DNA of 13,515 bases from DASUVJ01 sp036378995 (GCA_036378995.1 DASUVJ010000060.1:1-13515); one strand, 5' to 3'. Positions 1 to 8,032 are shown, numbered from the stretch's first letter. Translations and numbers: made by a program. The notes: generated by a model not told the origin, from the sequence alone.

Positions 1-657
1 GAAGACGCTAACTTTTTCTAGTTTACCGACCGCTACCTGTGTGACGTAAGGCAGTAGGTTATTTGGCAGTCCGCCTGGATCTTCGCCAATAAGACCGCTC
101 TTGTGTGCACCTACCGGGTTAAAGTAGCGAAGGAGCGTAATCTCAAACGTCGGATCAGCGACGCACAGGTCTTTTAGGATCTGCTCGATCATAAATTTGG
201 TCTGGCCGTATGGGTTCGTGATGCCAACTCCGACGCGGCTTGTTTCTACAAGAGGAAGTTCTTCTGGCTCACCGTAAACAGTTGCCGAAGAACTAAAGAC
301 GAGCTTCTTTACGCCATGGCTCTTCATGGCTTCAAGCAAAATAAGGGTAGAGTCGAGGTTGTTGCTGTAGTACTCGAGTGGTTTTTGTACGGATTCGCCA
401 ACGGCTTTGAGGCCGGCAAAATGAATAACTGCGTCAAACGAGTTGCTTTCGAAGAGTTCGTTTAACTTTGCGCCGTCACGAAGGTCAAACTCGTGGAAGG
501 GAATAGAAGAGCCGGTGATTTGCTCGACTCGGCGGAGCGATTCTGGGTTGCTGTTGGAGAGATTATCAACAACGACTACCGAGTGTCCGCTTTCAATAAG
601 TTCAATAATAGTGTGTGATCCGATGTATCCTGCGCCGCCTGTAACGAGTATATTCAT
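1..657 (-). CDS. galE: UDP-glucose 4-epimerase, partial (C-terminus beyond window)
   Basis: Interconverts UDP-glucose and UDP-galactose (possibly the N-acetyl forms) with bound NAD, in the cytoplasm, supplying donor sugars for glycan synthesis. I translated 219 codons from the ATG at 657 to the window edge. Visible are the Rossmann glycine motif TGGAGYIGS at residues 6-14, the SSSATVYG segment with Ser124, and the short-chain dehydrogenase pair in NPYGQTK (Tyr150, Lys154). These match Ser124/Tyr149/Lys153 of E. coli GalE. The family is about 330-340 residues long, so roughly 115-120 C-terminal residues are missing. That is the window edge, not a broken gene. The gene diverges from the nucleotidyltransferase. 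No Shine-Dalgarno precedes the ATG; a TACAAT lies 7 nt upstream, suggesting a leaderless mRNA. Family assignment is very secure; substrate range is not. Confidence 0.95.
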   Translation of the reverse strand, partial: MNILVTGGAGYIGSHTIIELIESGHSVVVVDNLSNSNPESLRRVEQITGSSIPFHEFDLRDGAKLNELFESNSFDAVIHFAGLKAVGESVQKPLEYYSNNLDSTLILLEAMKSHGVKKLVFSSSATVYGEPEELPLVETSRVGVGITNPYGQTKFMIEQILKDLCVADPTFEITLLRYFNPVGAHKSGLIGEDPGGLPNNLLPYVTQVAVGKLEKVSVF

Positions 658-664
658 ATAACTA

Positions 665-670
665 ATTGTA
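665..670 (-). promoter_or_regulatory. Candidate -10 box of galE
   Basis: On the minus strand TACAAT ends 7 nt before the galE ATG, which would place the transcription start at or within a base of the start codon. No convincing -35 hexamer is visible upstream and no Shine-Dalgarno lies between. Short AT-rich matches occur by chance, so this is moderate evidence. Confidence 0.45.
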
Positions 671-729
671 TCATGAGCGTTTTTAGTATATACGTAGAAA
701 ACGCAACGAACCCCCTGGCGAGGGTGCGG

Positions 730-735
730 TATAAT
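730..735 (+). promoter_or_regulatory. -10 box upstream of the nucleotidyltransferase-glmS pair
   Basis: A perfect TATAAT, preceded by GG, sits 60 nt before the preferred GTG start at 796. The GGTATAAT octamer recurs before the tRNA gene and before the sugar phosphotransferase gene. No clear -35 hexamer was found. It is the main reason to reject the longer reading frame starting at 673, because a transcript starting near 742 could not carry that start codon. Confidence 0.55.
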
Positions 736-795
736 AAGGGGGTAATTAGAAACTTTCATACTGTTGCATTACTACAGAGAAGGGACTTACCTACC

Positions 796-1638
796 GTGTC
801 ACTACAGTCAGAACTCGATGAGTTAGGCCAAAAAATAGCAAGTTTCCGTAAACCAGAACCTATAAGCGAGGACGAATGGCAAAGATTCGCCGAGAAGACA
901 GTCGTCGTCCTGATGGCAGGCGGCGAAAGCAGCCGATTTAGCTCTGTATTAGAAGGTGCGGCCACGCAAAAAAATGCCCATGAATTGCCGAATGGCGACA
1001 CGATGATCGAAATGGCCATCCGAATGTACCGAGACGCAGGAATTAAAAAATTCGTCGCCTCGGTTTTTCATAATGCGCATAGTATCGAAGAGCGTATTGG
1101 TGATGGCTCAGCGCTTGGCGTAGAGGTTACTTACAGTTACGATCCTGAGCATCCTGTTGGAAAGGGCGGCGCCATCCGTCATGCTCTTGAAAACGGATCT
1201 ATTCCAGAGGACTGCAACCTGATCGTTGCTAATCCGGATGATGTCATTCTGGATTTCCCCGGCTCGTTCCCGCGCTATATCTGCGATGCGCATGTTGAGG
1301 GTGTAAAGAAAGGTATGATCGCAACTGCCGTTCTCGGTACAGGCCAAGCGTACGCCTCAACCGGCATGATGGTCGTTGACGGCGCCGTTGTGGATACTCA
1401 GATGTATCCGTTTATTCCGGTGCCAGCACACGTTGGTATCACGGTATTTTCGCCAGATGCGTTCCCTCGTTTTAAGGAGCTGTTTAGCCTTAGCGAGAAG
1501 ACAGACTTCGAACAAGTACTCTTCCCGCTTCTCGCTGAAGAAGGAAAGCTATGGACGGCCGGACTTGTTGATGGGCTGTGGATCGCCGTTAACGATCTCA
1601 AGAGCTACAAACTGCTCGTAAGTAAACTTGAAGGGTAA
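796..1638 (+). CDS. Sugar-1-phosphate nucleotidyltransferase-like protein
   Basis: Probably joins a sugar 1-phosphate to an NTP, giving an NDP-sugar and pyrophosphate in the cytoplasm. With the GTG start it has 280 residues. A helical N-terminal stretch of about 33 residues precedes a single nucleotidyltransferase Rossmann domain: LMAGGESSRF (residues 39-48) is the nucleotide-binding loop, and further on come GKGGAIRHAL, NPDD (likely metal-binding Asp), HVGITVFSP and the closing WIAVND segment. No left-handed beta-helix follows, so it is not a full GlmU. The frame is open upstream to an ATG at 673, but a TATAAT at 730-735 lies inside that extension, and AGAGAAGGG at 776-784 is a good ribosome site 11 nt before the GTG. 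It lies 15 nt upstream of glmS and is probably co-transcribed with it, hinting at amino-sugar activation. Substrate and nucleotide are unknown, and the loop deviates from the usual GxGTR form. Confidence 0.75.
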   Translation: MSLQSELDELGQKIASFRKPEPISEDEWQRFAEKTVVVLMAGGESSRFSSVLEGAATQKNAHELPNGDTMIEMAIRMYRDAGIKKFVASVFHNAHSIEERIGDGSALGVEVTYSYDPEHPVGKGGAIRHALENGSIPEDCNLIVANPDDVILDFPGSFPRYICDAHVEGVKKGMIATAVLGTGQAYASTGMMVVDGAVVDTQMYPFIPVPAHVGITVFSPDAFPRFKELFSLSEKTDFEQVLFPLLAEEGKLWTAGLVDGLWIAVNDLKSYKLLVSKLEG

Positions 1639-1653
1639 TTCAAAGGGGGATAT

Positions 1654-3474
1654 ATGTGCGGAATTGTTGGTTACATCGGAACTCGTAATGCTCAAAATAT
1701 CCTAACAAGCGGCCTAAGGCGACTTGAGTATCGCGGCTATGACTCGGCAGGAATCGTAACTGTCGCCGGATCGGGCAAAGCGACGCTGCTTCGTGCAAAA
1801 GGCAAAGTAGCCGAACTCTCATCGCGAGTAGACGAGAGCCAGCGCGAGGATGCTGTCGGTATCGGTCACACTCGCTGGGCAACCCATGGTGAACCTAGCG
1901 AATCAAACGCTCACCCGCACTCCGCTGGCGACATCTTTCTTGTTCATAACGGTATCATCGAGAACTACAAAGATTTAAAGGCTGAACTTAAAGATCACAA
2001 GTTCAAGAGCGAGACAGATACCGAAGTCCTGGCGGCGCTGATCGACTCGTTTTATGACAAAAAGACTTCGCTGCTGGATGCTGTTACCGAAGCGCTGCAA
2101 CTCGTCGTGGGAACCTACGGCATTGCAGTCGTATCTACTCGCCAGCCCGACGAAATCATCGTGGCTCGAAAAGGAAGCCCGCTTATTATTGGCGTTGGCA
2201 ACGGCGAGACGCTGATTGCTAGCGACGCATCGGCCCTCGTCGGTCATACTTCTCAGGCTATTTATCTAAATGACGGCGAAATCGCTGTTTGTACGAAAGA
2301 TGGTGTTGATCTTAAAGACCTATCGGCAAAGCCGCTTTCTGCGAATGTCGAGACGATTGAAGTCGACATGCAGGCGATTCAAAAGCAGGGCTACGATCAT
2401 TTCCTTCTAAAAGAAATCAGCGAACAACCGCAAACACTTGCCTCAACGCTTAATGGTCGCGTCATCGTTGACGACCACCGCGTTCAGCTCGGTGGTCTTA
2501 ATATGACTGTCGATGAGCTGCGCAGTGTCGAGCATGTCACGATCATTGGTTGTGGCACGGCGTATTATGCGGGTCTGCTTGCGGCGTATTACCTGGAGAA
2601 GCTTGTTGACGGTCTGACGGTCGATGTTGCCGTCGCCTCAGAGCTTCGTTACCGTTCATTCCATATGCCAAAAAACAGCGTTGCGCTCGTCGTGTCGCAA
2701 TCGGGTGAAACGGCAGATACGCTGGCATGTCTGCGCGAGATCAAGCGCCGCGGCGTAAAGACGCTCGGTATTATTAATGCGGTTGGTTCAACTATCGCAC
2801 GCGAGGTAGACGGCGGCGTGTATGTTCATGCTGGTCCAGAGATTTCAGTGGCGAGCACCAAGGCCTTTACTTCACAGGTCTCTGCAATGACAATGTTTGG
2901 TATTCAGCTGGCGCAGGCAAAGGGAACCGGCATGCAGGAAACATCGGAATACGTTACTGAACTCTCAAAGCTACCTGATGAAATCGCCAAGGTCATTAAG
3001 GCGCATAAGTCAGAAATCGCCAAGGTTGCTAAAAAGTATGCCAAGTACGATCACGCCCTCTTCTTAGGCCGTGACACGCTCTTTCCGGTAGCGCTTGAAG
3101 GTGCTTTGAAGCTAAAAGAAATCTCGTACATCCAGGCTGAAGGGTACGCGACGGGTGAACTCAAGCACGGTCCGATTGCGCTTATTGATGATCGCTTCTT
3201 TGAAGTGATGCTTCTTGCTGAAGGCTGGCTATTTGATAAGTCTATCAGCGGCCTCTCTGAGGTAAACGCTCGGGGTGGGCACGTACTGGCTATTACAAAC
3301 AGCGACAAAGAAATCGACGCTGAGACGGTTATCCGGGTTAAAACGGAGCTCGATGTACTAGCGCCGATCGTCATGAACGTAGTCCAGCAGCTGTTCGCTT
3401 ACTACGTCGCCGTTGCCCGTGGAAACGACGTCGACCAGCCAAGGAACTTGGCGAAAAGCGTTACTGTTGAGTAG
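1654..3474 (+). CDS. glmS: Glutamine-fructose-6-phosphate aminotransferase (isomerizing)
   Basis: Makes glucosamine 6-phosphate from fructose 6-phosphate and glutamine, the entry step to UDP-GlcNAc for peptidoglycan and surface glycans; cytoplasmic. At 606 residues it is full length (E. coli 609). The class II glutamine amidotransferase domain begins CGIVGYIG with the nucleophile Cys2 exposed after Met removal, followed by the RRLEYRGYDSAG and RWATHGEPSESNAHPH motifs. Two SIS sugar-isomerase domains follow, with SQSGETADTL and SVASTKAFTSQ in the first. The tail ends DQPRNLAKSVTVE, essentially the canonical GlmS C-terminus. A purine-rich ribosome site (AAAGGGGGA) precedes the ATG. It is second in a likely two-gene unit, and its stop overlaps the end of the convergent gene by 14 bp. 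No glmS ribozyme fits in the 15-nt gap upstream. Identification is essentially certain. Confidence 0.98.
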   Translation: MCGIVGYIGTRNAQNILTSGLRRLEYRGYDSAGIVTVAGSGKATLLRAKGKVAELSSRVDESQREDAVGIGHTRWATHGEPSESNAHPHSAGDIFLVHNGIIENYKDLKAELKDHKFKSETDTEVLAALIDSFYDKKTSLLDAVTEALQLVVGTYGIAVVSTRQPDEIIVARKGSPLIIGVGNGETLIASDASALVGHTSQAIYLNDGEIAVCTKDGVDLKDLSAKPLSANVETIEVDMQAIQKQGYDHFLLKEISEQPQTLASTLNGRVIVDDHRVQLGGLNMTVDELRSVEHVTIIGCGTAYYAGLLAAYYLEKLVDGLTVDVAVASELRYRSFHMPKNSVALVVSQSGETADTLACLREIKRRGVKTLGIINAVGSTIAREVDGGVYVHAGPEISVASTKAFTSQVSAMTMFGIQLAQAKGTGMQETSEYVTELSKLPDEIAKVIKAHKSEIAKVAKKYAKYDHALFLGRDTLFPVALEGALKLKEISYIQAEGYATGELKHGPIALIDDRFFEVMLLAEGWLFDKSISGLSEVNARGGHVLAITNSDKEIDAETVIRVKTELDVLAPIVMNVVQQLFAYYVAVARGNDVDQPRNLAKSVTVE

Positions 3475-4231
3475 TCTTCCTTAGCTTTTCGTAACGGCGA
3501 AGCACGACGTTCATCGTAAGGGCGCGGACACCGGTGGTTTTATATTCGGAGGCGGGGATTTTTGCACCCATTTCGAATCGCCATCGGTTGAGTTCGTCGA
3601 ATTTCTCATGGTCTTCCAGTATAAAACGCAGGAATGACTCGGTGGAATTTATGTCACCGCGGTTAAAGACGCCTTCGTCATCGGATTTTTCGTAGTCTAC
3701 AAAACTAAAGCCTGACTCTTCGTCAAACAAGACGCCTCCCATGTTGTGTGGATGAAGGCCACGGGCTCGCATTTCATCAAGTGCAGTATGTAGCCTTGCG
3801 AGGTGCGGACGTTTAATTTTAAGCAGATCTTTTGCCGAGACCTTTGAGATGGGAGTTCCATCATGAAGGGTCGTGAGAGCGACGCCGTTTTCGTTATCTA
3901 CGGCAATAAGTTGCTCGAGATCCGCGACACCTTTTCCTTTGAGAAGTGGCTCGACTTGTTTGGCGATGTCCCTGCGGGCTTCACTGCGTTTTAATTTGAG
4001 TGCCATGCCGTTATAGGCGATGACGTCTTTATCTCCACCGGAGCCGACATAGCCTTCCATTTCTTCGATCTTTCCTGCGGCTTGCAGGTGCTTGGCTTCT
4101 TCTATAAGCGCTTGAAGCTGTGGATCCTGCTCGACGAGATCTTTAAAAGCTGTCTCATAATCGAGCAGATCAACGTCTGTTGAAGCTTCGAAGGAAGTTG
4201 GACTTAGATTTTCGTTATTTTTGTTTGACAT
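3461..4231 (-). CDS. Kinase-fold-like protein, likely pseudokinase
   Basis: No named family was recognised with confidence. The 256-residue cytoplasmic protein has a charged N-terminal region of about 65 residues with a helical stretch (28-58), then a segment laid out like a small aminoglycoside-phosphotransferase/protein-kinase fold. MALKLKR (76-82) resembles the beta-3 strand with its ATP-contacting lysine. A hinge-like stretch lies around 115-125, GLHPHNMGGVLFD (158-170) resembles the catalytic loop, and FVDYE (177-181) resembles the DFG strand. Aligned to the HGDLHPGN pattern of APH-type kinases, the catalytic Asp falls on Gly158, while the loop Asn (163) and the second Asp (179) are kept. 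Phosphotransfer may therefore be lost or altered. It converges on glmS with a 14-bp overlap of ends. A TATAAG 11 nt before the ATG and the absence of a Shine-Dalgarno suggest leaderless expression. The open frame is certain; the fold is my inference. Confidence 0.8.
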   Translation of the reverse strand: MSNKNNENLSPTSFEASTDVDLLDYETAFKDLVEQDPQLQALIEEAKHLQAAGKIEEMEGYVGSGGDKDVIAYNGMALKLKRSEARRDIAKQVEPLLKGKGVADLEQLIAVDNENGVALTTLHDGTPISKVSAKDLLKIKRPHLARLHTALDEMRARGLHPHNMGGVLFDEESGFSFVDYEKSDDEGVFNRGDINSTESFLRFILEDHEKFDELNRWRFEMGAKIPASEYKTTGVRALTMNVVLRRYEKLRKTTQQ

Positions 4232-4242
4232 GGTTTTATAAT

Positions 4243-4248
4243 CTTATA
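4243..4248 (-). promoter_or_regulatory. Candidate -10 box of the kinase-like gene
   Basis: On the minus strand TATAAG ends 11 nt before the ATG at 4231, predicting a 5' leader of only about 4-5 nt. The leader contains no Shine-Dalgarno. The box lies inside one arm of the inverted repeat at 4243-4260. The region is AT-rich, so other TATAAT-like matches nearby cannot be excluded. Confidence 0.4.
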
Positions 4249-4260
4249 TTAACATATAAG
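4243..4260. repeat. Perfect 7-bp inverted repeat over the promoter of the kinase-like gene
   Basis: CTTATAT (4243-4249) and ATATAAG (4254-4260) are exact reverse complements separated by TAAC. One arm coincides with the proposed -10 box of the minus-strand gene, as an operator would, although a chance AT-rich dyad is possible. No regulator can be named. Confidence 0.5.
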
Positions 4261-4288
4261 TGCTTAAAAATCAATAACGTGGTTATGA

Positions 4289-5458
4289 TTATCCGGCGAA
4301 AATATCACCGATAAAGCGCGAGTAGAGAACAAGCTGCAAAATAAATGATAAAGTCGTCGCGATAAGTATAAATGGCCGAGCTTTTTTGTACTTGTGCCAA
4401 AGAAGTGCTCCGAACAGATATACCCCAAATACAGGGAGCGCGTACCGATGCACGGAAACGACGTTGTTATTTAGCGTAAACAGAACGATTGATAGTAATC
4501 CGTAAAATCCGATAGGTATGAACTTCTTTTTGGCGACAAGTAAAAAGTAAAGCGACGATGCGGCAATGAGCACGAGTGAGACGAACGGAATGAGGTGATT
4601 TACAATGATGTCGTTATCGAGCGGACGCACTCCCAGGAAGGCTTTGATAGGCTGATGCCCTGCACGAAAGATTGTTTCAAAGATATTGATATTGAACTGT
4701 TGGTATGCCCAGTCGTCTGTGTGTTGATATGCGTGAAGCATGCCGAGTCCGTCGCCGGTTGTTAAGAAGAGGTAGCTGCCGTAGAAGAGAAAACCAATAG
4801 GCGCGAGTAAAAAGGTGAGAACATTTTTATCCTTAAATGCTTGCTTTAAGTTCCAGGCATGTGCGCGGTAAAACTCGAGGCTACAAAGTGCAACGATCAA
4901 AAGGCCGGGGAGGCGGCAAGCCGTGATTAGTGCAAGGAGAATGCCCATCTGCCACCACTTTTTTTGAAGAGCAAATAGGTATGCCCATAGGCCAATGGCA
5001 ATAAAGAGCGATTCCGTATAGAAGACGTGCATGAAGAATGCGGAAGGGAATGCGAAAAGAAGGAGAACAGGCAAATAAGAAAGTTTACCGCCAATAAGGA
5101 TGTGCGTGATTCGTAGCAACGCCAATAAGGCAAAAAACAGACAGATAGTATTAACAAGGAGTGCGGCAACAGGGATATTAATTATGCCGAACAGACTCAC
5201 TGTCCACACCGCAAGCGGGTAGAGCGGATAGAAAGCGGCAGAGGCAAGATTGCTTGCGTACCAGTCGCTGATAACACTAAGATACCAACCGGCATCCCAG
5301 TGCATGATATGACCTAGGAGTGACGCCGAGGGATCGAGGTCATGATCGAAGGCAAACCCAACGATCGTCATAGAAAGCTGCCACAGTACCGCGATGATGA
5401 GGCAAATAAATACATCGCGCTTTACGACAACCTGCAGCTTACTTTGCCACAATTGCAT
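4289..5458 (-). CDS. PIG-V/Gpi18-like GT-C mannosyltransferase (integral membrane)
   Basis: Likely transfers a sugar, probably mannose, from a polyprenyl-phosphate donor to a glycan on the outer face of the membrane. The 389-residue protein is strongly hydrophobic with many membrane segments. After the first one, the extracytoplasmic loop carries HWDAGWY (53-59), where an acidic residue is the expected catalytic feature of GT-C enzymes, then AAFYPLYPL (74-82). Further on, FYTESLFIAIGLWAYLFAL and the ITACRLPG loop are typical of bacterial PIG-V-like proteins (COG5542 type). The start lies inside the end of the GT4 gene, overlapping by 20 bp with only a weak AAGG site, so translational coupling is likely. 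It is the last gene of a three-gene minus-strand unit. Fold and family are fairly sure; donor and acceptor are inferred. Confidence 0.82.
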   Translation of the reverse strand: MQLWQSKLQVVVKRDVFICLIIAVLWQLSMTIVGFAFDHDLDPSASLLGHIMHWDAGWYLSVISDWYASNLASAAFYPLYPLAVWTVSLFGIINIPVAALLVNTICLFFALLALLRITHILIGGKLSYLPVLLLFAFPSAFFMHVFYTESLFIAIGLWAYLFALQKKWWQMGILLALITACRLPGLLIVALCSLEFYRAHAWNLKQAFKDKNVLTFLLAPIGFLFYGSYLFLTTGDGLGMLHAYQHTDDWAYQQFNINIFETIFRAGHQPIKAFLGVRPLDNDIIVNHLIPFVSLVLIAASSLYFLLVAKKKFIPIGFYGLLSIVLFTLNNNVVSVHRYALPVFGVYLFGALLWHKYKKARPFILIATTLSFILQLVLYSRFIGDIFAG

Positions 5459-6566
5459 CGCCGACTACCTTGTGGATCTTTGTGATGAAAAGACCCTTGT
5501 CAAAACGTCGGGCTTTGCGGCGAAGGGTAGCTGGCAAGAACTTTGTTTTCTCTGCTTTTTCGATGGCACGGACAATGTCGTCGACTGTTTGATGGCGGAA
5601 GAGAATACCGCTTTCGCCGTCTTGGACTATATCAAGAGCGCCAGCTTTGCCGTAGGTAATGACGGGTGCTCCGGCGGCGAGTGCCTCTACCTGAACGATG
5701 CCAAAATCTTCTTCGGCGGCGTAAATCCATCCTTTGGCGTTGTTAAGGGCGGTTTCGAGTGCTTCGTCTGATGCGTCGCCAAAACGATCAGTAAAAAATT
5801 CTACCGAAGGACCGGCGATACTAACGAGCTGTTCATGCGCCGGGCCATTTCCGAATACTTTTAAAGGTATGTTTAATTTTGTACAAGCGGCTACAACCAG
5901 ATCGTAACGTTTGTAGGGTAGTTGGCGGCCCATCGTCATGTAGTAGTTGTCGCGCTCGCGTGCGGGGGTAAAGCGGTCGACATCAACCGGAGGGTGGATG
6001 ACGGTAGAAGGTTTGCCGTAGTATTCTTTAATGCGCTTTTGCGTCTCGGTGGAGTTTGCGACAAAGATATCCACGTTTTGAGCGGCTTCGTAGTCGAGCT
6101 TGCGTTGGCCCGGCACCATCAACGGGATGAGCGCGCGGATGATCGGATCGAGCTTGCCGTAGCCTGGACGTTTTTTGTACTCCTCGTAGTGGCTCCAGTA
6201 GTAACGAGCCGGCGTATGGCAGTAAGAGATAAGGATCTGATCGTCGCGGGTTTTACGTACCTGGTTTGCATTGAGATAGGAGCTGGTGATGATAATATCA
6301 AACTCACTCAGGTCGAGATCGCGGAAGGCCTTTACTTGAAGTGTCGGAAAGAGCTTGTACATTTTGCGGAGCTTCTTAGGGAACTTTTGCAGCCATGTCG
6401 TACGGACATCGAGCTTTTTAAACTCGGGCAGCACGCGGTCTTCGTCGTAAATAGCCGTGTAAATCGGAGCGTCGGGAAAAGCCTTGTGAAGCTCGTAGAC
6501 TACTCGCTCAGCTCCTCCCATAACAGTAAGAAACTCGGCGACGATAGCAATCTTCGGCTGCTTCAT
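5439..6566 (-). CDS. Glycosyltransferase family 4 protein
   Basis: Retaining GT-B glycosyltransferase, probably adding a sugar (mannose-like enzymes are common in this group) to a lipid-linked acceptor at the cytoplasmic membrane face. It has 375 residues, normal for the family. The N-terminal Rossmann domain starts IAIVAEFLTVMGGAERVVYE, with the acceptor-side GGAE motif at 17-20. The C-terminal donor domain has GRQLPYKR (213-220), with the Arg and Lys that usually contact the donor phosphates, FGNGP (238-242), and the E-x7-E motif EDFGIVQVE (Glu286, Glu294). No membrane segment was seen. Its ATG shares one base with the stop codon of the upstream sugar phosphotransferase, and its end overlaps the PIG-V-like gene, so the three are very likely one coupled operon. 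GT4 is near certain; sugar specificity is unknown. Confidence 0.93.
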   Translation of the reverse strand: MKQPKIAIVAEFLTVMGGAERVVYELHKAFPDAPIYTAIYDEDRVLPEFKKLDVRTTWLQKFPKKLRKMYKLFPTLQVKAFRDLDLSEFDIIITSSYLNANQVRKTRDDQILISYCHTPARYYWSHYEEYKKRPGYGKLDPIIRALIPLMVPGQRKLDYEAAQNVDIFVANSTETQKRIKEYYGKPSTVIHPPVDVDRFTPARERDNYYMTMGRQLPYKRYDLVVAACTKLNIPLKVFGNGPAHEQLVSIAGPSVEFFTDRFGDASDEALETALNNAKGWIYAAEEDFGIVQVEALAAGAPVITYGKAGALDIVQDGESGILFRHQTVDDIVRAIEKAEKTKFLPATLRRKARRFDKGLFITKIHKVVGDAIVAK

Positions 6567-8002
6567 TACTTAGCGCCTCGTTTACGGAAAACGACGCCGA
6601 TGGTTTTGAATAGAATTTTAATATCCATCCAGAAACTCCAGTTTTGCGCGTAGAATAACTCTAATTCGATGCGCTCGTTGAACGACAGATTGCTGCGACC
6701 GGAGACCTGCCAAAGACCAGTGACGCCGGATTTAACGCTATGGAGTAATGCGGTACGGCCCGGTGCAAATTTTGCTTCTTGAGGAAGGATCGGGCGCGGT
6801 CCGACAAGACTGAGATCACCTTTTAATACATTAAAGAATTGAGGGAGCTCGTCGAGTGATGTAACTCGCAGGAACTGGCCAAAGCGGGTGATACGCGGGT
6901 CGTTTTCTACTTTGCGGTTCTTCTCGTATTCAAGCGCCAGGTCTTCTCGGCCCATATCGCGGAATTCTTCGGCTGCATCTTTTTTACCGTACTTGGCACT
7001 CATACTGCGGAATTTAATCAGATTGATAGGCTCGGAGAATTTACTGAGGCGTTTGCTCATGTAAAAAACTGGACCGGGGTTAAAGATCTTTTGAATAATA
7101 ATGAGAATAAGAAAGACTGGAGAAAGGACGATGATAAGAATTAGCGACACAACGATATCAAAGATGTGCTTGGCAATCGATCCCCATCCGATCAGTGGTG
7201 TTTGACTGACGGAAATCATCGGGTAGCCGAGGAATACGTCGACGGTGTTTTTTCCAGAATAGAACTCTGACTCGCCCGGAATAAAGTTGTAGCTGATGTG
7301 ATTGATCTGCGCCGCGCCGAGAATACGCTGGTTGCGGTCGGCCGAGTCGTAGAGGTCGGTTTGGATGATAGTCGTGATTTTTAGTTTGTCGATCTGCTTT
7401 AGCGCCGCATCAACGGAGGTAAAATGCTCGACGTTTAGCCCCGGCGGAATAACACTTTTTGGCCCTGCAATAGCAACGATCTTGTAGCCGCTTTTATGAG
7501 TAGCGGAGAGGCTGTCCGCAATATCGCGCGTAGCGTCGGAATTACCGATGACGAGTACGCGGCTGATACCTTTGCCCATTTGGAAAAAAAGGCTGCGCAT
7601 GACACGCAGGAACTCTCGCTCAATCAGTATGAGTAGGAATGACCCAGCAAGGGCGTAAACGGCTACGAGGCGCGCAGGGAACAGGTCGCGCTCGCTGATA
7701 TATTCCCATCCAATAACGAGCAGGATACCGATGAATGATCCGACGGCGATTTTACCCCATTCGGCAAGGCGGCGGTTGTACGAGCTGGACTGGTAGAGCC
7801 CTAAGGAAGCGAAAACAAGAATCCAAAAGGGAATGATCACGAGCAGGCTGAGGAAATATTCAACGGCGTAGACATCTGCTACGAGCGGCCGGTGATCATA
7901 CTGCACACGGAGGACATACGCGATGGTAAATGCCAGCAGTAAAACGAAAAAGTCGGCGAGAATAAGAATGAGGCTATAGAATTTAGTGTTCTTAGTGGGC
8001 AT
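6566..8002 (-). CDS. Polyprenyl-phosphate hexose-1-phosphate transferase (WbaP/WcaJ/ExoY-like)
   Basis: Starts a surface glycan by moving a hexose 1-phosphate from an NDP-sugar onto undecaprenyl phosphate in the membrane. The 478-residue protein has the full PHPT layout: four or so N-terminal membrane helices (about 8-130), a CoA-binding-like Rossmann segment (148-245), a membrane helix or hairpin at about 278-304, then the catalytic bacterial sugar transferase domain. The latter shows KFRSM (330-334), TSLDELPQF (381-389) with the catalytic Asp-Glu pair, GDLSLVGPRP (395-404) and LWQVSGRS (430-437). It is first in the minus-strand operon, with a 1-bp stop/start overlap with the GT4 gene. TATAAT lies 11 nt before the ATG, with no Shine-Dalgarno. 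The divergent neighbour encodes an O-antigen ligase-like protein, consistent with one glycan pathway. The family is certain; the sugar (Glc, Gal or other) is not. Confidence 0.96.
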   Translation of the reverse strand: MPTKNTKFYSLILILADFFVLLLAFTIAYVLRVQYDHRPLVADVYAVEYFLSLLVIIPFWILVFASLGLYQSSSYNRRLAEWGKIAVGSFIGILLVIGWEYISERDLFPARLVAVYALAGSFLLILIEREFLRVMRSLFFQMGKGISRVLVIGNSDATRDIADSLSATHKSGYKIVAIAGPKSVIPPGLNVEHFTSVDAALKQIDKLKITTIIQTDLYDSADRNQRILGAAQINHISYNFIPGESEFYSGKNTVDVFLGYPMISVSQTPLIGWGSIAKHIFDIVVSLILIIVLSPVFLILIIIQKIFNPGPVFYMSKRLSKFSEPINLIKFRSMSAKYGKKDAAEEFRDMGREDLALEYEKNRKVENDPRITRFGQFLRVTSLDELPQFFNVLKGDLSLVGPRPILPQEAKFAPGRTALLHSVKSGVTGLWQVSGRSNLSFNERIELELFYAQNWSFWMDIKILFKTIGVVFRKRGAK

Positions 8003-8013
8003 CGTTAGCTGCT

Positions 8014-8021
8014 ATTATACC
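8014..8021 (-). promoter_or_regulatory. GGTATAAT -10 element of the glycan operon
   Basis: On the minus strand GGTATAAT ends 11 nt before the ATG of the sugar phosphotransferase gene, giving a predicted leader of about 4-5 nt. No -35 match is seen. It shares a 43-bp gap (8003-8045) with the divergent ligase promoter. Confidence 0.6.
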
Positions 8022-8032
8022 ATTTTATTTAG

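Noticed and set aside
443..661. Plus-strand open frame opposite galE
   Set aside because: It is a mirror of the GalE Rossmann domain, which is clearly coding on the minus strand.
1639..1653. glmS ribozyme upstream of glmS
   Set aside because: Only 15 nt separate the genes, far too short for the ribozyme, and no matching fold is present.
3051..3374. Minus-strand open frame (107 codons) inside glmS
   Set aside because: glmS is unambiguous here, and the antisense product is serine-rich with no recognisable features.
4274..4286. ATAAC/GTTAT short inverted repeat as a terminator for the PIG-V-like gene
   Set aside because: The five AT-rich base pairs with a 3-nt loop and an interrupted T-run are too weak to call a terminator.
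5394..5771. Plus-strand open frame (125 codons) across the PIG-V-like/GT4 junction
   Set aside because: It is a shadow of two recognised minus-strand genes with no start signals of its own.
5922..6653. Long plus-strand open frame (243 codons) opposite the GT4 gene
   Set aside because: It is antisense to a GT4 gene with all family motifs, has no ribosome site, and its composition is what a mirrored coding sequence gives.
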